The translations under genes were made by a program, and so were the position numbers. A stretch of 64,000 nucleotides of DNA from an uncultured Polaribacter sp. Its GTDB lineage: Bacteria > Bacteroidota > Bacteroidia > Flavobacteriales > Flavobacteriaceae. The stretch lies in NCBI GenBank assembly GCA_943788045.1, contig CALSOT010000006.1, positions 434,001 to 498,000 on the forward strand. Reading direction: 5' to 3'. The stretch's first letter is position 1. Each line of letters opens with the position of its first letter. Positions 18,330 through 27,554 of the stretch are shown here, in pieces. Below the pieces are notes generated by a model. That model had not been told where the DNA came from and ran no database searches. It saw only the letters and a program-made list of their open reading frames with translations.

Positions 18330-21300
18330 TTAAGCTTCGTTTGTATTCTTAATTTTTACTTGATAGATTACGTTTGGTTTAGTTTGTAAATAATCTAAAA
18401 CGCCGTAAGCTCTTTTATCTTTTACCAGTTTAGTTACTCTATCTTCTTCATTATTAATATCACCAAATACCATCGCTCCAGATGAACAAGCTGCTGCACA
18501 TGCACAAGCATCATTAAACTCATCATTCGCAACAGATCTACCTTCTTTTTTTGCTTTTAAAATTACTGCTTGTGTAGATTGAATACAGAAAGAACATTTT
18601 TCCATAACCCCTCTAGAACGAACTACAACATCTGGGTTTAAAACCATTTTACCATATTCGTTGTTCATATTAAAGTCGAATTCCTTATTATTTGCATAAT
18701 TAAACCAATTAAAACGACGAACTCTGTATGGACAGTTGTTTGCGCAATATCTTGTCCCCACACATCGGTTATAGGTCATTTGATTTTGACCCTGGCGACC
18801 ATGAGTGGTTGCTGCAACTGGACAAACTGTCTCACAGGGAGCATGATTACAGTGCTGACACATCATTGGTTGAAAGGTAACTTCAGGATTTTCTGCTTCC
18901 GTTTCTATAGCTTTATATAAATCACCTCCACTTAGTCCTTGTGCCTTAGCTTCCTCTCGAGTTGCAATTTCGGAAGAATAATATCTATCAATACGCAACC
19001 AGTGCATATCTCTACCTACTCTAACCTCTTTTTTACCAACAACCGGAACATTGTTTTCCGCATGACAAGCGATAACACAAGCTCCACAACCTGTACAAGA
19101 AGTTAAATCTATAGATAAATTAAAGTGATGACCAATTTCTCTATTGTGCTCTCCCCATAAATCAATGGTTTTTGCCTCAACCTCTTGGTGATCATAAGAA
19201 ACATGTGCTGGTTTATTCCAACCATGATGATGATCTTTCGGAGCTACTGTTTTGTACTCTTTTAAAGATGCAACTTTTAAGATATCATGACGACCTGCAA
19301 TTGTTTTTTGTACCTGAGTACAAGCAAATTTATGAGTGCCAGATACTTTTTCTATCGCGACATTATATTGTATATTATTTCCATTACTGTACAATGGATA
19401 TGCATTTACACCAACTTGCATTTCGTCTTTTAAACCAAACTCTCTACCGTAACCCAACGCCAAACCAATAGATCCTTTAGCTTGCCCTGGCTGAATTAAT
19501 ACTGGTATATTTTTAACAGTAACACCATTAACCGTAATATTTGCATAGTCACCGTCTATAGCTCCATTATCTTTAACAGGATTCTCAAAACCTAACTCTC
19601 TTGCATCTGATATAGACATGGTTAAGTAATTATCCCAAGAGGCTCTTGTGATTGGATCAGGAAACTCTTGCAACCAAGGATTGTTTGCTTGTTTACCATC
19701 TCCTAAACCAGTACTTGTATATAAATTTAATTCAAAAGCAGAAGATTTAGTCGACTTAAACAATTGTGAAGCAACATCAGCAATTACAACTTTTGAAACT
19801 GAGGGTTCAGAAAACCCTAAAGATTCTATTTTATAAAAACCATTGTGCAAAGCTGTATTCCAAGAAGTACCTTCTAAAACATTTGTTGATGCAAATTCCT
19901 TTAGATAGTCATAATAAGAAACTGAACTACCAGACCACTTTAACAATACATCTTGAATTTGACGCGTATTAAATAATGGTTGGATTGTTGGTTGCATTAA
20001 ACCATATAAAGATGCATCAAACTGAGTATCTCCCCAAGATTCTAGATAGTGTGGAGTTGGTAATGAAAATTTTGACAGATTTGTTGTTTCATTATTTTCT
20101 AATGATAATGCGACAGAAATTTCTAAATTATTTAATCCCTCAATAAACTCTGATGAATTTGGTAAAGAATAAACTGGATCTACATTATAAGAAATTAAAC
20201 CAGCTATTTTACCTGATTTCATTTCTGAAACTAATTGAGCAACTTCTGCATCATTTCCTTGACGGATATTTAATGTATTATTTGTGTCAATTATTTCACT
20301 ACTTAGTACTTTATTAATTTCTAATGCAACTAACTGTGCATTTTTATCATTCAAACCTGTAAGAACAACCCCTTTTGAACCTGATTTTTTAAGAATTTGA
20401 GCAACCTCTTTAATGGCTGCATCTACCGGAGTCGATTTAGAAGGAAGATTTGAACTTGTAAGTATATTGTATAAATTCAACAAGGCAAAAACTTGATCTG
20501 ACGGCTTTAAAACAACCCTTTTATCAGAATTGGCACCTGTTAAAGACATATTGCTTTCAAACTGAACATGGTAAGACATCTTCCCTGATTCTGGTTTTCT
20601 ACCCTGTATGTATTTTTTTTCAAAGCCTCCATGGAAGTCTCCAAGAAAGTCTGCACCAAAAGAAACAATAGTTTCCGCTCTATCTAAATGATAGTTTGGT
20701 AACGCACGTTTACCATGCATTGCCAACATGGCTTCTGCAGCACCTGACTCTGAAACGGCGTCATAAACAACGTGTTTTACATTTGGATATGCCGCAATAA
20801 ATTCCTTGATAACTTCATCTGTAGATGGACTTGCCATAGTACCTGTAAGCAAAACAACAGGCTTATTAGCAAGTTTTAATTCATTTAATTTTGCACCAAT
20901 TTCCCCATCTGCATCAGCCCAAGAAATCGTATCGCCACCTTTAGTAGGCTCTTTTAAACGAAGCTTTTCATCATATAAAGACAAAATAGACGCCACAACC
21001 CTACCATTGATATCAGATTCTGACTCTTTATTTGGCATCACTAAAATAGGGCGACCTTCGCGAGTTTTCACTAAAACATTTGCAAAATCGTAACCATCAG
21101 CAATGGACGTTGCGTACCAATCTGCAACACCTGATATAATATCATCTGGCTTTACTACGTATGGAATAGATTTCACTACAGGACCTTCACAAGCAGCTAA
21201 AGAAGCAGCGGCAGTTGTAAAACCTACATATTTTAAGAAATCTCTACGTGATGTAGATGAATTCTCCAACGTTTCTTTATCACCTAAAAAATCATCTGTC

Positions 21301-21398
21301 GGGATATCCGCCACAAATTCATTCTTACTCAACGTTTCAACAATAGAACTGTCTTTAAGTCCCTCAACACTTTGCCAGTATTTTTTGTTTGAAGCCAT
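18330..21398 (-). CDS. actB: ActB, molybdopterin-oxidoreductase-like iron-sulfur subunit
   Basis: A 1022-residue fusion of a degenerate molybdopterin oxidoreductase domain (about 100-740) and a C-terminal ferredoxin domain with four Cys clusters: CTGCGACVIACH, CQHCNHAPCETVCP, CVGTRYCANNCPYR and CSFCIQ with CACAAAC. A twin-arginine motif SRRDFLKYVGF (about residue 50) followed by a lipobox-like LAACEG indicates Tat export and lipid anchoring despite the unusually internal position. In alternative complex III this subunit binds no Mo cofactor but carries the Fe-S clusters. It stands in the canonical position after actA. Confidence 0.96.
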   Translation of the reverse strand: MASNKKYWQSVEGLKDSSIVETLSKNEFVADIPTDDFLGDKETLENSSTSRRDFLKYVGFTTAAASLAACEGPVVKSIPYVVKPDDIISGVADWYATSIADGYDFANVLVKTREGRPILVMPNKESESDINGRVVASILSLYDEKLRLKEPTKGGDTISWADADGEIGAKLNELKLANKPVVLLTGTMASPSTDEVIKEFIAAYPNVKHVVYDAVSESGAAEAMLAMHGKRALPNYHLDRAETIVSFGADFLGDFHGGFEKKYIQGRKPESGKMSYHVQFESNMSLTGANSDKRVVLKPSDQVFALLNLYNILTSSNLPSKSTPVDAAIKEVAQILKKSGSKGVVLTGLNDKNAQLVALEINKVLSSEIIDTNNTLNIRQGNDAEVAQLVSEMKSGKIAGLISYNVDPVYSLPNSSEFIEGLNNLEISVALSLENNETTNLSKFSLPTPHYLESWGDTQFDASLYGLMQPTIQPLFNTRQIQDVLLKWSGSSVSYYDYLKEFASTNVLEGTSWNTALHNGFYKIESLGFSEPSVSKVVIADVASQLFKSTKSSAFELNLYTSTGLGDGKQANNPWLQEFPDPITRASWDNYLTMSISDARELGFENPVKDNGAIDGDYANITVNGVTVKNIPVLIQPGQAKGSIGLALGYGREFGLKDEMQVGVNAYPLYSNGNNIQYNVAIEKVSGTHKFACTQVQKTIAGRHDILKVASLKEYKTVAPKDHHHGWNKPAHVSYDHQEVEAKTIDLWGEHNREIGHHFNLSIDLTSCTGCGACVIACHAENNVPVVGKKEVRVGRDMHWLRIDRYYSSEIATREEAKAQGLSGGDLYKAIETEAENPEVTFQPMMCQHCNHAPCETVCPVAATTHGRQGQNQMTYNRCVGTRYCANNCPYRVRRFNWFNYANNKEFDFNMNNEYGKMVLNPDVVVRSRGVMEKCSFCIQSTQAVILKAKKEGRSVANDEFNDACACAAACSSGAMVFGDINNEEDRVTKLVKDKRAYGVLDYLQTKPNVIYQVKIKNTNEA

Positions 21399-21544
21399 TT
21401 TTAGTTTTTATTTAATGATTGAAAGAGTTTATAACTGAAAACAAAAACTCTTTATAATCTTTTAATTTTTAATCTTTTTAAACTTTAATTTTAAAATTCA
21501 ATAATAAACTTTAAAATTTTTATACTATTAAACTTAATCTCCAG

Positions 21545-22432
21545 TTAATAGTGACACTTACCACACTCTATTCCACCCAACTGTGCAGCAGTAACTTTTT
21601 CTACACCATATTTCTTAGCCAATTGTTCGTGGATTTTGGCATAATATTCATTTCCTTTTAAATCCACTTTTGTTTCTCTATGGCAATCAATACACCAACC
21701 CATTGTTAATGGTGAATGTTGATACATCTCTTCCATTTCCTCGACAGGACCATGACATTTTTGACACTTCACTCCTTGCACAGTTACGTGTTGAGAGTGA
21801 TTAAAATATACAAAATCTGGTAGGTTATGAATACGAACCCATTTGATTGGTTTCTCAACCCCAGTATACTCTAAGTTTTCCGCATCCCAACCAGCAGCTT
21901 TGTATACTTTTGCAATCTCTAAATCTAGCTGTGCTTTACCAAGAACAACACCATCTTCTAATTCTACAACGGTGTTTTCTGCAACTTCCGCAATACTTTT
22001 ATGACAATTCATACAGACATTTACCGAAGGAATTCCTGAATGCTTACTATGCTTTGCTGATGAATGACAATATTGACAATCGATTTTATTGTCTCCAGCA
22101 TGAATTTTATGCGAAAAAACAATTGGTTGAATTGGTTGATAACCTTCATCTACACCAACCTTAAACAAAGTTCCAAAAAAGACATAAGCTCCAATTAACA
22201 ATAAAAATATAGTGGAAAGCACTTTTAAGAAAGTATTCTTTTTTAAACCCTCCCAGAGCTCATGCAAATCTCTTTTAAGATTAGAACCCTCTCTCTTTCT
22301 TTCAGACGAATTCCCTTTTAACTCATTTACTTGCTTTAACAAGCTAGCAATCATTAAAAAAGCAACTATTATAGCAGCAGCTAAAAAATAAATTAACCAA
22401 CTAGGCGCATTAGAACCAGAAGAAGCTTGCAC
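21545..22432 (-). CDS. actA: ActA pentaheme cytochrome c part (downstream half of an interrupted frame)
   Basis: This frame encodes a membrane helix (WLIYFLAAAIIVAFLMIASLL), a second helix near residue 70 and five CxxCH heme sites (CQYCH, CMNCH, CQKCH, CIDCH, CGKCH). This is the pentaheme subunit of alternative complex III, which receives electrons from ActB. The only start in this frame is a GTG at 22432 with no proper ribosome-binding spacing. Upstream, the frame continues only back to an A6 tract where it meets the end of the preceding cytochrome gene. The two frames would join smoothly by a -1 shift or a 2-bp (GT) deletion, so this may be the second part of one longer protein. Confidence 0.85.
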   Translation of the reverse strand: MQASSGSNAPSWLIYFLAAAIIVAFLMIASLLKQVNELKGNSSERKREGSNLKRDLHELWEGLKKNTFLKVLSTIFLLLIGAYVFFGTLFKVGVDEGYQPIQPIVFSHKIHAGDNKIDCQYCHSSAKHSKHSGIPSVNVCMNCHKSIAEVAENTVVELEDGVVLGKAQLDLEIAKVYKAAGWDAENLEYTGVEKPIKWVRIHNLPDFVYFNHSQHVTVQGVKCQKCHGPVEEMEEMYQHSPLTMGWCIDCHRETKVDLKGNEYYAKIHEQLAKKYGVEKVTAAQLGGIECGKCHY

Positions 22433-22443
22433 TCCTGCATCAG

Positions 22444-22854
22444 CTACACAACCTCTTTTTTAATCTCACCTACAGTTGTGTAGTATAAAATATCATCTAC
22501 ATTTTTATCAGACAACTGAGGAAAAGCAGTCATGTTAGAACCATTATACTCTTCAAAAATCGCGATCGCATCAGCATCTCCCGAAGCCCTCAACTCTGCA
22601 TTGTTCTTAATCCAAGCCTTCAGCCAATCATTCTCTCTTCTTTCCTCAACACCACCTAAAGCAGGTCCTATCAACTTTCTGTCCAACTTATGACAAGAGG
22701 CACATAAAGATTTAAATAATTTTTTTCCTTCTTTTTGACGCACTTCATCCACATCTTGTGAAAAAGAGGACAAGCTAAAAGTAAAAAACAGAAGGACTGT
22801 AAAACTCTTCAGAAGTAAAGTAGTTAGCCTATTGTGTAATCTTACACTTTTCAT
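22444..22854 (-). CDS. Monoheme cytochrome c, probably N-terminal part of ActA
   Basis: A 136-residue protein with a signal peptide (ending SSFSQ, about residue 33) and a class I cytochrome c fold: heme site CASCHK, GPALGGV, and the distal-Met-type NGSNMTAFPQLSD. It ends in GEIKKEVV and a TAG at 22444-22446. It leads the act operon. The reading frame of the following pentaheme segment begins just where this one ends, offset by one base, so this is either a separate subunit or the head of an ActA fusion broken by an indel. Confidence 0.85.
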   Translation of the reverse strand: MKSVRLHNRLTTLLLKSFTVLLFFTFSLSSFSQDVDEVRQKEGKKLFKSLCASCHKLDRKLIGPALGGVEERRENDWLKAWIKNNAELRASGDADAIAIFEEYNGSNMTAFPQLSDKNVDDILYYTTVGEIKKEVV

Positions 22855-23048
22855 ATTTAAATTTTCTTTAAAAATATCTAATATAAAATGATAAAAGTCA
22901 TTTTTTTTGGTTCAGCAAAAATACTACTTCTTCTTAAATCTTGAAAAGCGAAAGGAGTGTTAAATTTAATTTATAATTATTCTAAATAGTATATTTACTT
23001 AATTTATTACTGAACTTGTAGCTATTTTTGTTAAAAAAAATTTTCACG

Positions 23049-23417
23049 ATGAAAAGTATATTAAAGCCACTTTTATTTTTGATTGTTTTACTAATATCAA
23101 GTTTCAAAGGGTATTCTCAAAACACAACAAAAAAATCACAAGAAATTAAGAGTATTATTTCTAAAAAAAGAAGCTTTAACGATATTTATGGATTTGGATA
23201 TAGCATTCAACTTTATAATGGAAACGAGCAAAAAGCAAAAAAAATAAAGGCCCGTTTTGCTGTTGAATTTCCCGGTAACTTCTCAAAATTAGTTTATAAT
23301 GCCCCAGAATGGAAGGTGCAAGTAGGAAATTACAAAACCAAACTAGAAGCTGATAAATATTTAATAAAGTTTCAAGAAAAATTTTCAGGAATTATAGCTG
23401 TGCCGCTGGGTAAATAA
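23049..23417 (+). CDS. SPOR-domain secreted protein
   Basis: A 122-residue protein with a signal peptide ending near GYSQ and a C-terminal SPOR domain (YGFGYSIQLYNGNEQKAKKIKARF to WKVQVGNYKTKLEADKYL), a fold that binds peptidoglycan denuded of stem peptides. I chose the ATG at 23049 (MKSILKP), because the longer frame begins with a TTG only seven codons earlier. It faces away from the act operon, and its stop directly abuts the end of the convergent DUF2911 gene. Probably periplasmic; target unknown. Confidence 0.82.
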   Translation: MKSILKPLLFLIVLLISSFKGYSQNTTKKSQEIKSIISKKRSFNDIYGFGYSIQLYNGNEQKAKKIKARFAVEFPGNFSKLVYNAPEWKVQVGNYKTKLEADKYLIKFQEKFSGIIAVPLGK

Positions 23418-23981
23418 CTAGTTGACAATTTCTTGAACAGAAACAGAAACTATAGTATTTTCCCAACCCATGTGCATATTAACACATTCTTCTTGATTCT
23501 TATCGAAAGCAATTGAAAAAGCTTCAATAGTTTTATCTGATTTAGACACTTTAGCTAAAACCCTAATAACATCATCATTTTTATCATAGGAATAATGTCC
23601 CCAAACATTTCTAACAGAACTGAGAATTAAACTCCATTCCTTTTCCGCAGGAACCGTAAATAAAGTATAAGTTCCGGCTTTAACTTTTTTCCCTGCAAAA
23701 AGAACATCTTTAAAAAAAGTAATTTCCGATGCCTCGTTAGCACCAGTGCGCCACACACCTTTACTCGAATCTGCAACAGCTAAAGAAGATAATGACCTCC
23801 CTTTCAATTGAGGCCTGCTATAAATTACTTTTACCAATTTATCGGAATTTTTCCAACTATTTGGATAATAAGAAGCGTCTAAAGGACTCACATCTAATCT
23901 TGAAAATTTTTGAGCAAAAGAATCTACGGTTGTCACAATTGTTATTACAAAAACTGCCACTGATAAGATTGAATTTTTCAT
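23418..23981 (-). CDS. DUF2911 domain protein, secreted
   Basis: A 187-residue protein with a cleavable signal (to DSFAQK) and the DUF2911 core, recognised by VKVIYSRPQLKGR, VWRTGANEASEITFFKDV and AGTYTLFTVPAEKEW. This small beta-rich family is widespread in Bacteroidetes and of unknown function. I chose the ATG at 23981 (MKNSILSV), because the longer frame only adds seven residues before the signal peptide. The gene converges on the SPOR gene with no spacer and has no clear partner. Confidence 0.85.
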   Translation of the reverse strand: MKNSILSVAVFVITIVTTVDSFAQKFSRLDVSPLDASYYPNSWKNSDKLVKVIYSRPQLKGRSLSSLAVADSSKGVWRTGANEASEITFFKDVLFAGKKVKAGTYTLFTVPAEKEWSLILSSVRNVWGHYSYDKNDDVIRVLAKVSKSDKTIEAFSIAFDKNQEECVNMHMGWENTIVSVSVQEIVN

Positions 23982-24191
23982 ATTTAATGATTTGTATTGC
24001 AAATTAAAAATAGGATTTCAAAAATAGAGAACGCTTTAACAAGAAGTTACTAATTTTGTGTTAAAGAAACAAAAGGACTTGCAAAACTATTAATTCCAAA
24101 CTTTAGTTATTCTCAGGTAAATGCAAATAATTTTAAAACAACGAGCGACTTCTGAAAATAAGCAAAAATATAAATAGAGTTTATTTTAAAA

Positions 24192-24308
24192 TTATTTACA
24201 ACCACAACCTGATTTGCATTTACTATTCTTTTTAGAAGGAAAAATATATTTCTTCACTAAAAATAGCACTGCTAAAACAACTAATATATAGGATATAATT
24301 TCTTGCAT
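24192..24308 (-). CDS. FeoB-associated Cys-rich membrane peptide
   Basis: A 38-residue protein: one membrane helix (SYILVVLAVLFLVKKYIF) and a Lys/Cys tail (KCKSGCGCK, with Cys31, Cys35 and Cys37). It matches the small Cys-rich partner often found after feoB. Its ATG (minus strand 24308-24306) shares one base with the feoB stop (TAATG), a sign of coupled translation. A longer reading through 24434 would be the wrong frame across feoB. Likely role: assisting ferrous iron uptake; mechanism unknown. Confidence 0.85.
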   Translation of the reverse strand: MQEIISYILVVLAVLFLVKKYIFPSKKNSKCKSGCGCK

Positions 24309-26419
24309 TAACTTAAAATTTGATAGGTTAAAAATGAAGAAAAATAAGCCAATAATCCCATCCCAAACAACTGAATTAAGGGCCACTTCCATGTTTTGGT
24401 TTCGCGCTTTACAATGGCTAAGGTTGCCAAACATTGCATAGCAAAAGCATAAAAAACCATTAATGACATCCCTACTGGAAAATTAAATCTTTTCCTACCA
24501 GTATCTTGATTAACTTCTGACCTCATCTTCTCTTTAATAGTAGAAGTATTTTCATCATCTGAACCTACACTATAAATTGTAGCTAAAGTACCCACGAAAA
24601 CTTCTCTTGCAGCTAATGATGTTATTAAAGCTATTCCAATTTTCCAATCATAACCCAGAGGTCTAATTACAGGCTCTATTGTTTTTCCCAAAATTCCTAT
24701 ATAAGAATTCTCCAACTTAACAGATGCTATTTTTTGCTGCAACTCCTCACTTGACAAATTTTGATTTACAAAATTATCAATAGTATTTTTCTCCACATCA
24801 TTAAAAGAGGAAGGACCATTTGAAGCTAAAAACCACAAAACGACAGACAACGCCAAAATAATTTTTCCTGCTCCCAAAACAAAAGATTTTGTTTTTTCTA
24901 CAACTTCAAAAAATACATTTTTTACAGATGGTAATTTATAATTTGGCATCTCTATCACAAAAAATGATTTCGATTTTATTTTTAATGTTTTATTTAAAAC
25001 ATAAGCCGCCACTATTGCTGTTATAAAGCCTAAAGCATATAATAACAATAAAACTAAGCCTTGTAAATTTAAAAAACCAAATATTTTTTCATCAGGAATA
25101 ATTAAAGAAATTAAAATTGCATAAACAGGTAAACGTGCAGAACAAGTTGTAAACGGAACTACTAGAATAGTAATCAAACGTTCTTTCCAACTTGAAATAG
25201 TTCTTGTAGCCATAATTGCAGGAATCGCGCAAGCTGTTCCAGAAATTAAAGGAATTACACCTTTCCCATTCATTCCAAAACGTCGCATAATTTTATCCAT
25301 TAAAAAAACAACACGACTCATATAACCAGTCTCTTCTAGAATTGCGATAAATAAAAATAGAATTGCAATTTGTGGTATAAAAATTAAAACGCCACCAATA
25401 CCTGGTATAATGCCATCTGCTAATAAGTCAGTGAGAACTCCTTTTGGTAAATTACTTTTAGCAAAATCAGTAATTTCTGCAAAAGTACCATCAATCAAAT
25501 CCATGGGTAAAGTTGCCCAGTCAAATATTGATTGAAAAATAACTAACAACAAAAAAAAGAAAAACAAATAACCAAATACTTTGTGTGTAAAAATACTGTC
25601 TAATTTAGAACGCAAATCTGTTGCTTTACTTTTATCTAAACTATAAGTATTTTTTAAAATTTTATTAATTTGTTGATAACGATAAATAGTTTCTTTGTGC
25701 TGATACTTATTAATTTTGGAAATATTATTTCTATAAGCTAGTAACTTTTCTTTCTCTTCTTTTGTAAGTTGTTCTGGATAATTATTCTGTGTTAGCATCA
25801 ACCATAATTGATACAATGAATAATTAGGACTAATTTCTTTTAATCTTGTAAAATAATCGGGATCAATCTTATGGTCAATACCACACAAAGGCGACGCTTT
25901 TGCTGCAACATGACAACGAATAATTGCAGATTTTACATCATCTATTCCTGCGTTTTTTCTGGCACTTATTAAAATGACTTCTGTATTTAATTCTCTCTTT
26001 AACAAAGATAAATCAATAGTAATTCCTTTTTTTTCCATTTGATCAACCATATTGATAGCTAAAACAGTTGGAATTTCTAAGTCTTTAATTTGAGAAAAAA
26101 GCAGTAAGTTTCTTTTTAAATTCTCAACATCTGCAACCACCAAAATAACATCAGGAGATTCTTTAGTGTTTTTTGTAAATAAAGTTTTTAAAACAATACT
26201 CTCGTCTAAAGAGGTGGGATTTATGCTATAAGTACCAGGTAAGTCTGTAATAACGGCATTCCTTGTAGAAGACAATTTACTAATACCTTCTTTTTTATCA
26301 ACAGTAATTCCTGGGTAATTTCCTACTTTTTGATTTAAACCAGTAAGTTGATTAAAAAGTGAAGTTTTTCCCGTATTAGGATTCCCTATTAAAGCAACCT
26401 TTATATCATTTTTAGACAT
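24308..26419 (-). CDS. feoB: Ferrous iron transporter FeoB
   Basis: A 703-residue GTPase-permease. The N-terminal G domain has GNPNTGKTS at residues 12-20, the switch with GITVDKK, DLPGTYS and NMVD (guanine specificity). A long linker and the membrane core with two Gate motifs follow (including GVLIFIPQIAILFLFIAILEETGYMSR, GCxxP-like SGTACAIPAIMATR and TCSARLPVYA). FeoB carries Fe2+ across the inner membrane. The gene abuts feoA and overlaps the Cys-rich peptide gene by one base, so the three form a tight operon. Confidence 0.96.
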   Translation of the reverse strand: MSKNDIKVALIGNPNTGKTSLFNQLTGLNQKVGNYPGITVDKKEGISKLSSTRNAVITDLPGTYSINPTSLDESIVLKTLFTKNTKESPDVILVVADVENLKRNLLLFSQIKDLEIPTVLAINMVDQMEKKGITIDLSLLKRELNTEVILISARKNAGIDDVKSAIIRCHVAAKASPLCGIDHKIDPDYFTRLKEISPNYSLYQLWLMLTQNNYPEQLTKEEKEKLLAYRNNISKINKYQHKETIYRYQQINKILKNTYSLDKSKATDLRSKLDSIFTHKVFGYLFFFFLLLVIFQSIFDWATLPMDLIDGTFAEITDFAKSNLPKGVLTDLLADGIIPGIGGVLIFIPQIAILFLFIAILEETGYMSRVVFLMDKIMRRFGMNGKGVIPLISGTACAIPAIMATRTISSWKERLITILVVPFTTCSARLPVYAILISLIIPDEKIFGFLNLQGLVLLLLYALGFITAIVAAYVLNKTLKIKSKSFFVIEMPNYKLPSVKNVFFEVVEKTKSFVLGAGKIILALSVVLWFLASNGPSSFNDVEKNTIDNFVNQNLSSEELQQKIASVKLENSYIGILGKTIEPVIRPLGYDWKIGIALITSLAAREVFVGTLATIYSVGSDDENTSTIKEKMRSEVNQDTGRKRFNFPVGMSLMVFYAFAMQCLATLAIVKRETKTWKWPLIQLFGMGLLAYFSSFLTYQILS

Positions 26420-26650
26420 TTAGTATTCGCTTTTCAGGATTATAATTTTAGCCGCAGTTTCTTTTCTGATTGCTAAGTGACTTCCATTAACGCATATATA
26501 CAAAGGATCTTTTAAAGGTGCAACTTGAATTAATTGAACCTCTGCACCAGGCAAACAACCCATTTCCAGTAATTTTAAAGGAATAGCGTCTAATGATTCT
26601 TCAGAAACGTATCCTACTTCTCCAATACGTAATGTAGCTATTGTACTCAA
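26420..26650 (-). CDS. feoA: FeoA, SH3-like ferrous iron transport protein
   Basis: A 76-residue FeoA domain with the pattern STIATLRIGEVGYV, LLEMGCLPGAEVQL and LAIRKETAAKI. It is a cytoplasmic partner that assists FeoB. Its stop directly abuts the feoB start, and a TATATTTG box lies upstream on the minus strand (26676-26669), giving a short 5' leader. No Fur box was convincingly seen. Confidence 0.93.
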   Translation of the reverse strand: MSTIATLRIGEVGYVSEESLDAIPLKLLEMGCLPGAEVQLIQVAPLKDPLYICVNGSHLAIRKETAAKIIILKSEY

Positions 26651-26701
26651 TGAATTTTATTTGGTAAGCAAATATAAGAATTTAGAATAGCTCTAAACTA
26701 G

Positions 26702-27382
26702 TTATTTAGAAGCATATTCTTCTTTTAATAAAACAATATCTTCTTTAAGCTTTTGCATATCTTTAGTTTCTGTGCCATCATAGTAACCCCGGATACGTCT
26801 TTCTTTATCTACCAATACAAATTGTTCTGTATGAATAAAGTCGTTTTCATCTCCATTACCTTCATCTAAAACAGCAAAATAATTTTTTCTAGCCAAGTTG
26901 TATATGTGTTTTTTAGACCCAGTAGTTACATTCCATTTTCCGTTAATAACCCCTTTTTTCTCTGCATACTCTTTTAAAACGGAAACACTATCTATTACAG
27001 GTGTTACAGAATGTGATAAAAATAGAATATCATTATCATTTTTGTAATACGCTTGTAACTCACTCATATTATAAGCCATTGCAATACAAATTGTTTGGCA
27101 ACGTGTAAAGAAAAAATCTGCTATATAAATTTTATCTCGATAGTCATCGTTAGTGATGGTTTTACCATTTTGATTAATCAATTTAAAATTTCCAATCGTG
27201 TGATTTTTTTGAATATGCAACATGCTATCATCAACCAATCTTGGATTTACATCAATAGGATTATAGATCTTAAGGCGGTTTTCAACTTTTAATAAATTAT
27301 AAAAAACAGTTAGCACAACAGCAGAAAACAATAAAAAAAAGATAAGTGCTGATAAATACTTTTTAAAGAACTTTAACTCCAT
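26702..27382 (-). CDS. SCO1/SenC-family copper chaperone for oxidase assembly
   Basis: A 226-residue thioredoxin-fold protein anchored by an N-terminal helix (FFLLFSAVVLTVFY). The metal site is CQTICIA near residue 95 with the distal His in DFIHTEQFVLVD. SCO proteins load copper into the CuA site of oxidase subunit II, so it is probably a partner of the cox genes here, although it lies beyond the feo operon. It stands 51 bp upstream of feoA on the same strand. The CxxxC pair and His are intact. Confidence 0.9.
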   Translation of the reverse strand: MELKFFKKYLSALIFFLLFSAVVLTVFYNLLKVENRLKIYNPIDVNPRLVDDSMLHIQKNHTIGNFKLINQNGKTITNDDYRDKIYIADFFFTRCQTICIAMAYNMSELQAYYKNDNDILFLSHSVTPVIDSVSVLKEYAEKKGVINGKWNVTTGSKKHIYNLARKNYFAVLDEGNGDENDFIHTEQFVLVDKERRIRGYYDGTETKDMQKLKEDIVLLKEEYASK

Positions 27383-27554
27383 AAAACATTTTATATATCT
27401 ACAAATTTACGACTTAAAAATCCTACAGAAAAACAAACAAAAACAAATACTTTCTAAATTCTTTGTTAAAATAAAAGCCAAGTTCTATTCGCCCTTTTTA
27501 TACTCTTTATAAAAACGTACATTTGCCACCATTTTAATTATGATTTAACGCTAA

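Noticed and set aside
19172..19471. Open frame antisense to actB
   Set aside because: Low-complexity residue mix, no motif, and it lies fully inside a well-supported gene with clear Fe-S motifs on the other strand.
24309..24434. N-terminal extension of the Cys-rich peptide
   Set aside because: It overlaps feoB extensively, while the ATG at 24308 gives the known short family length and a TAATG coupling.
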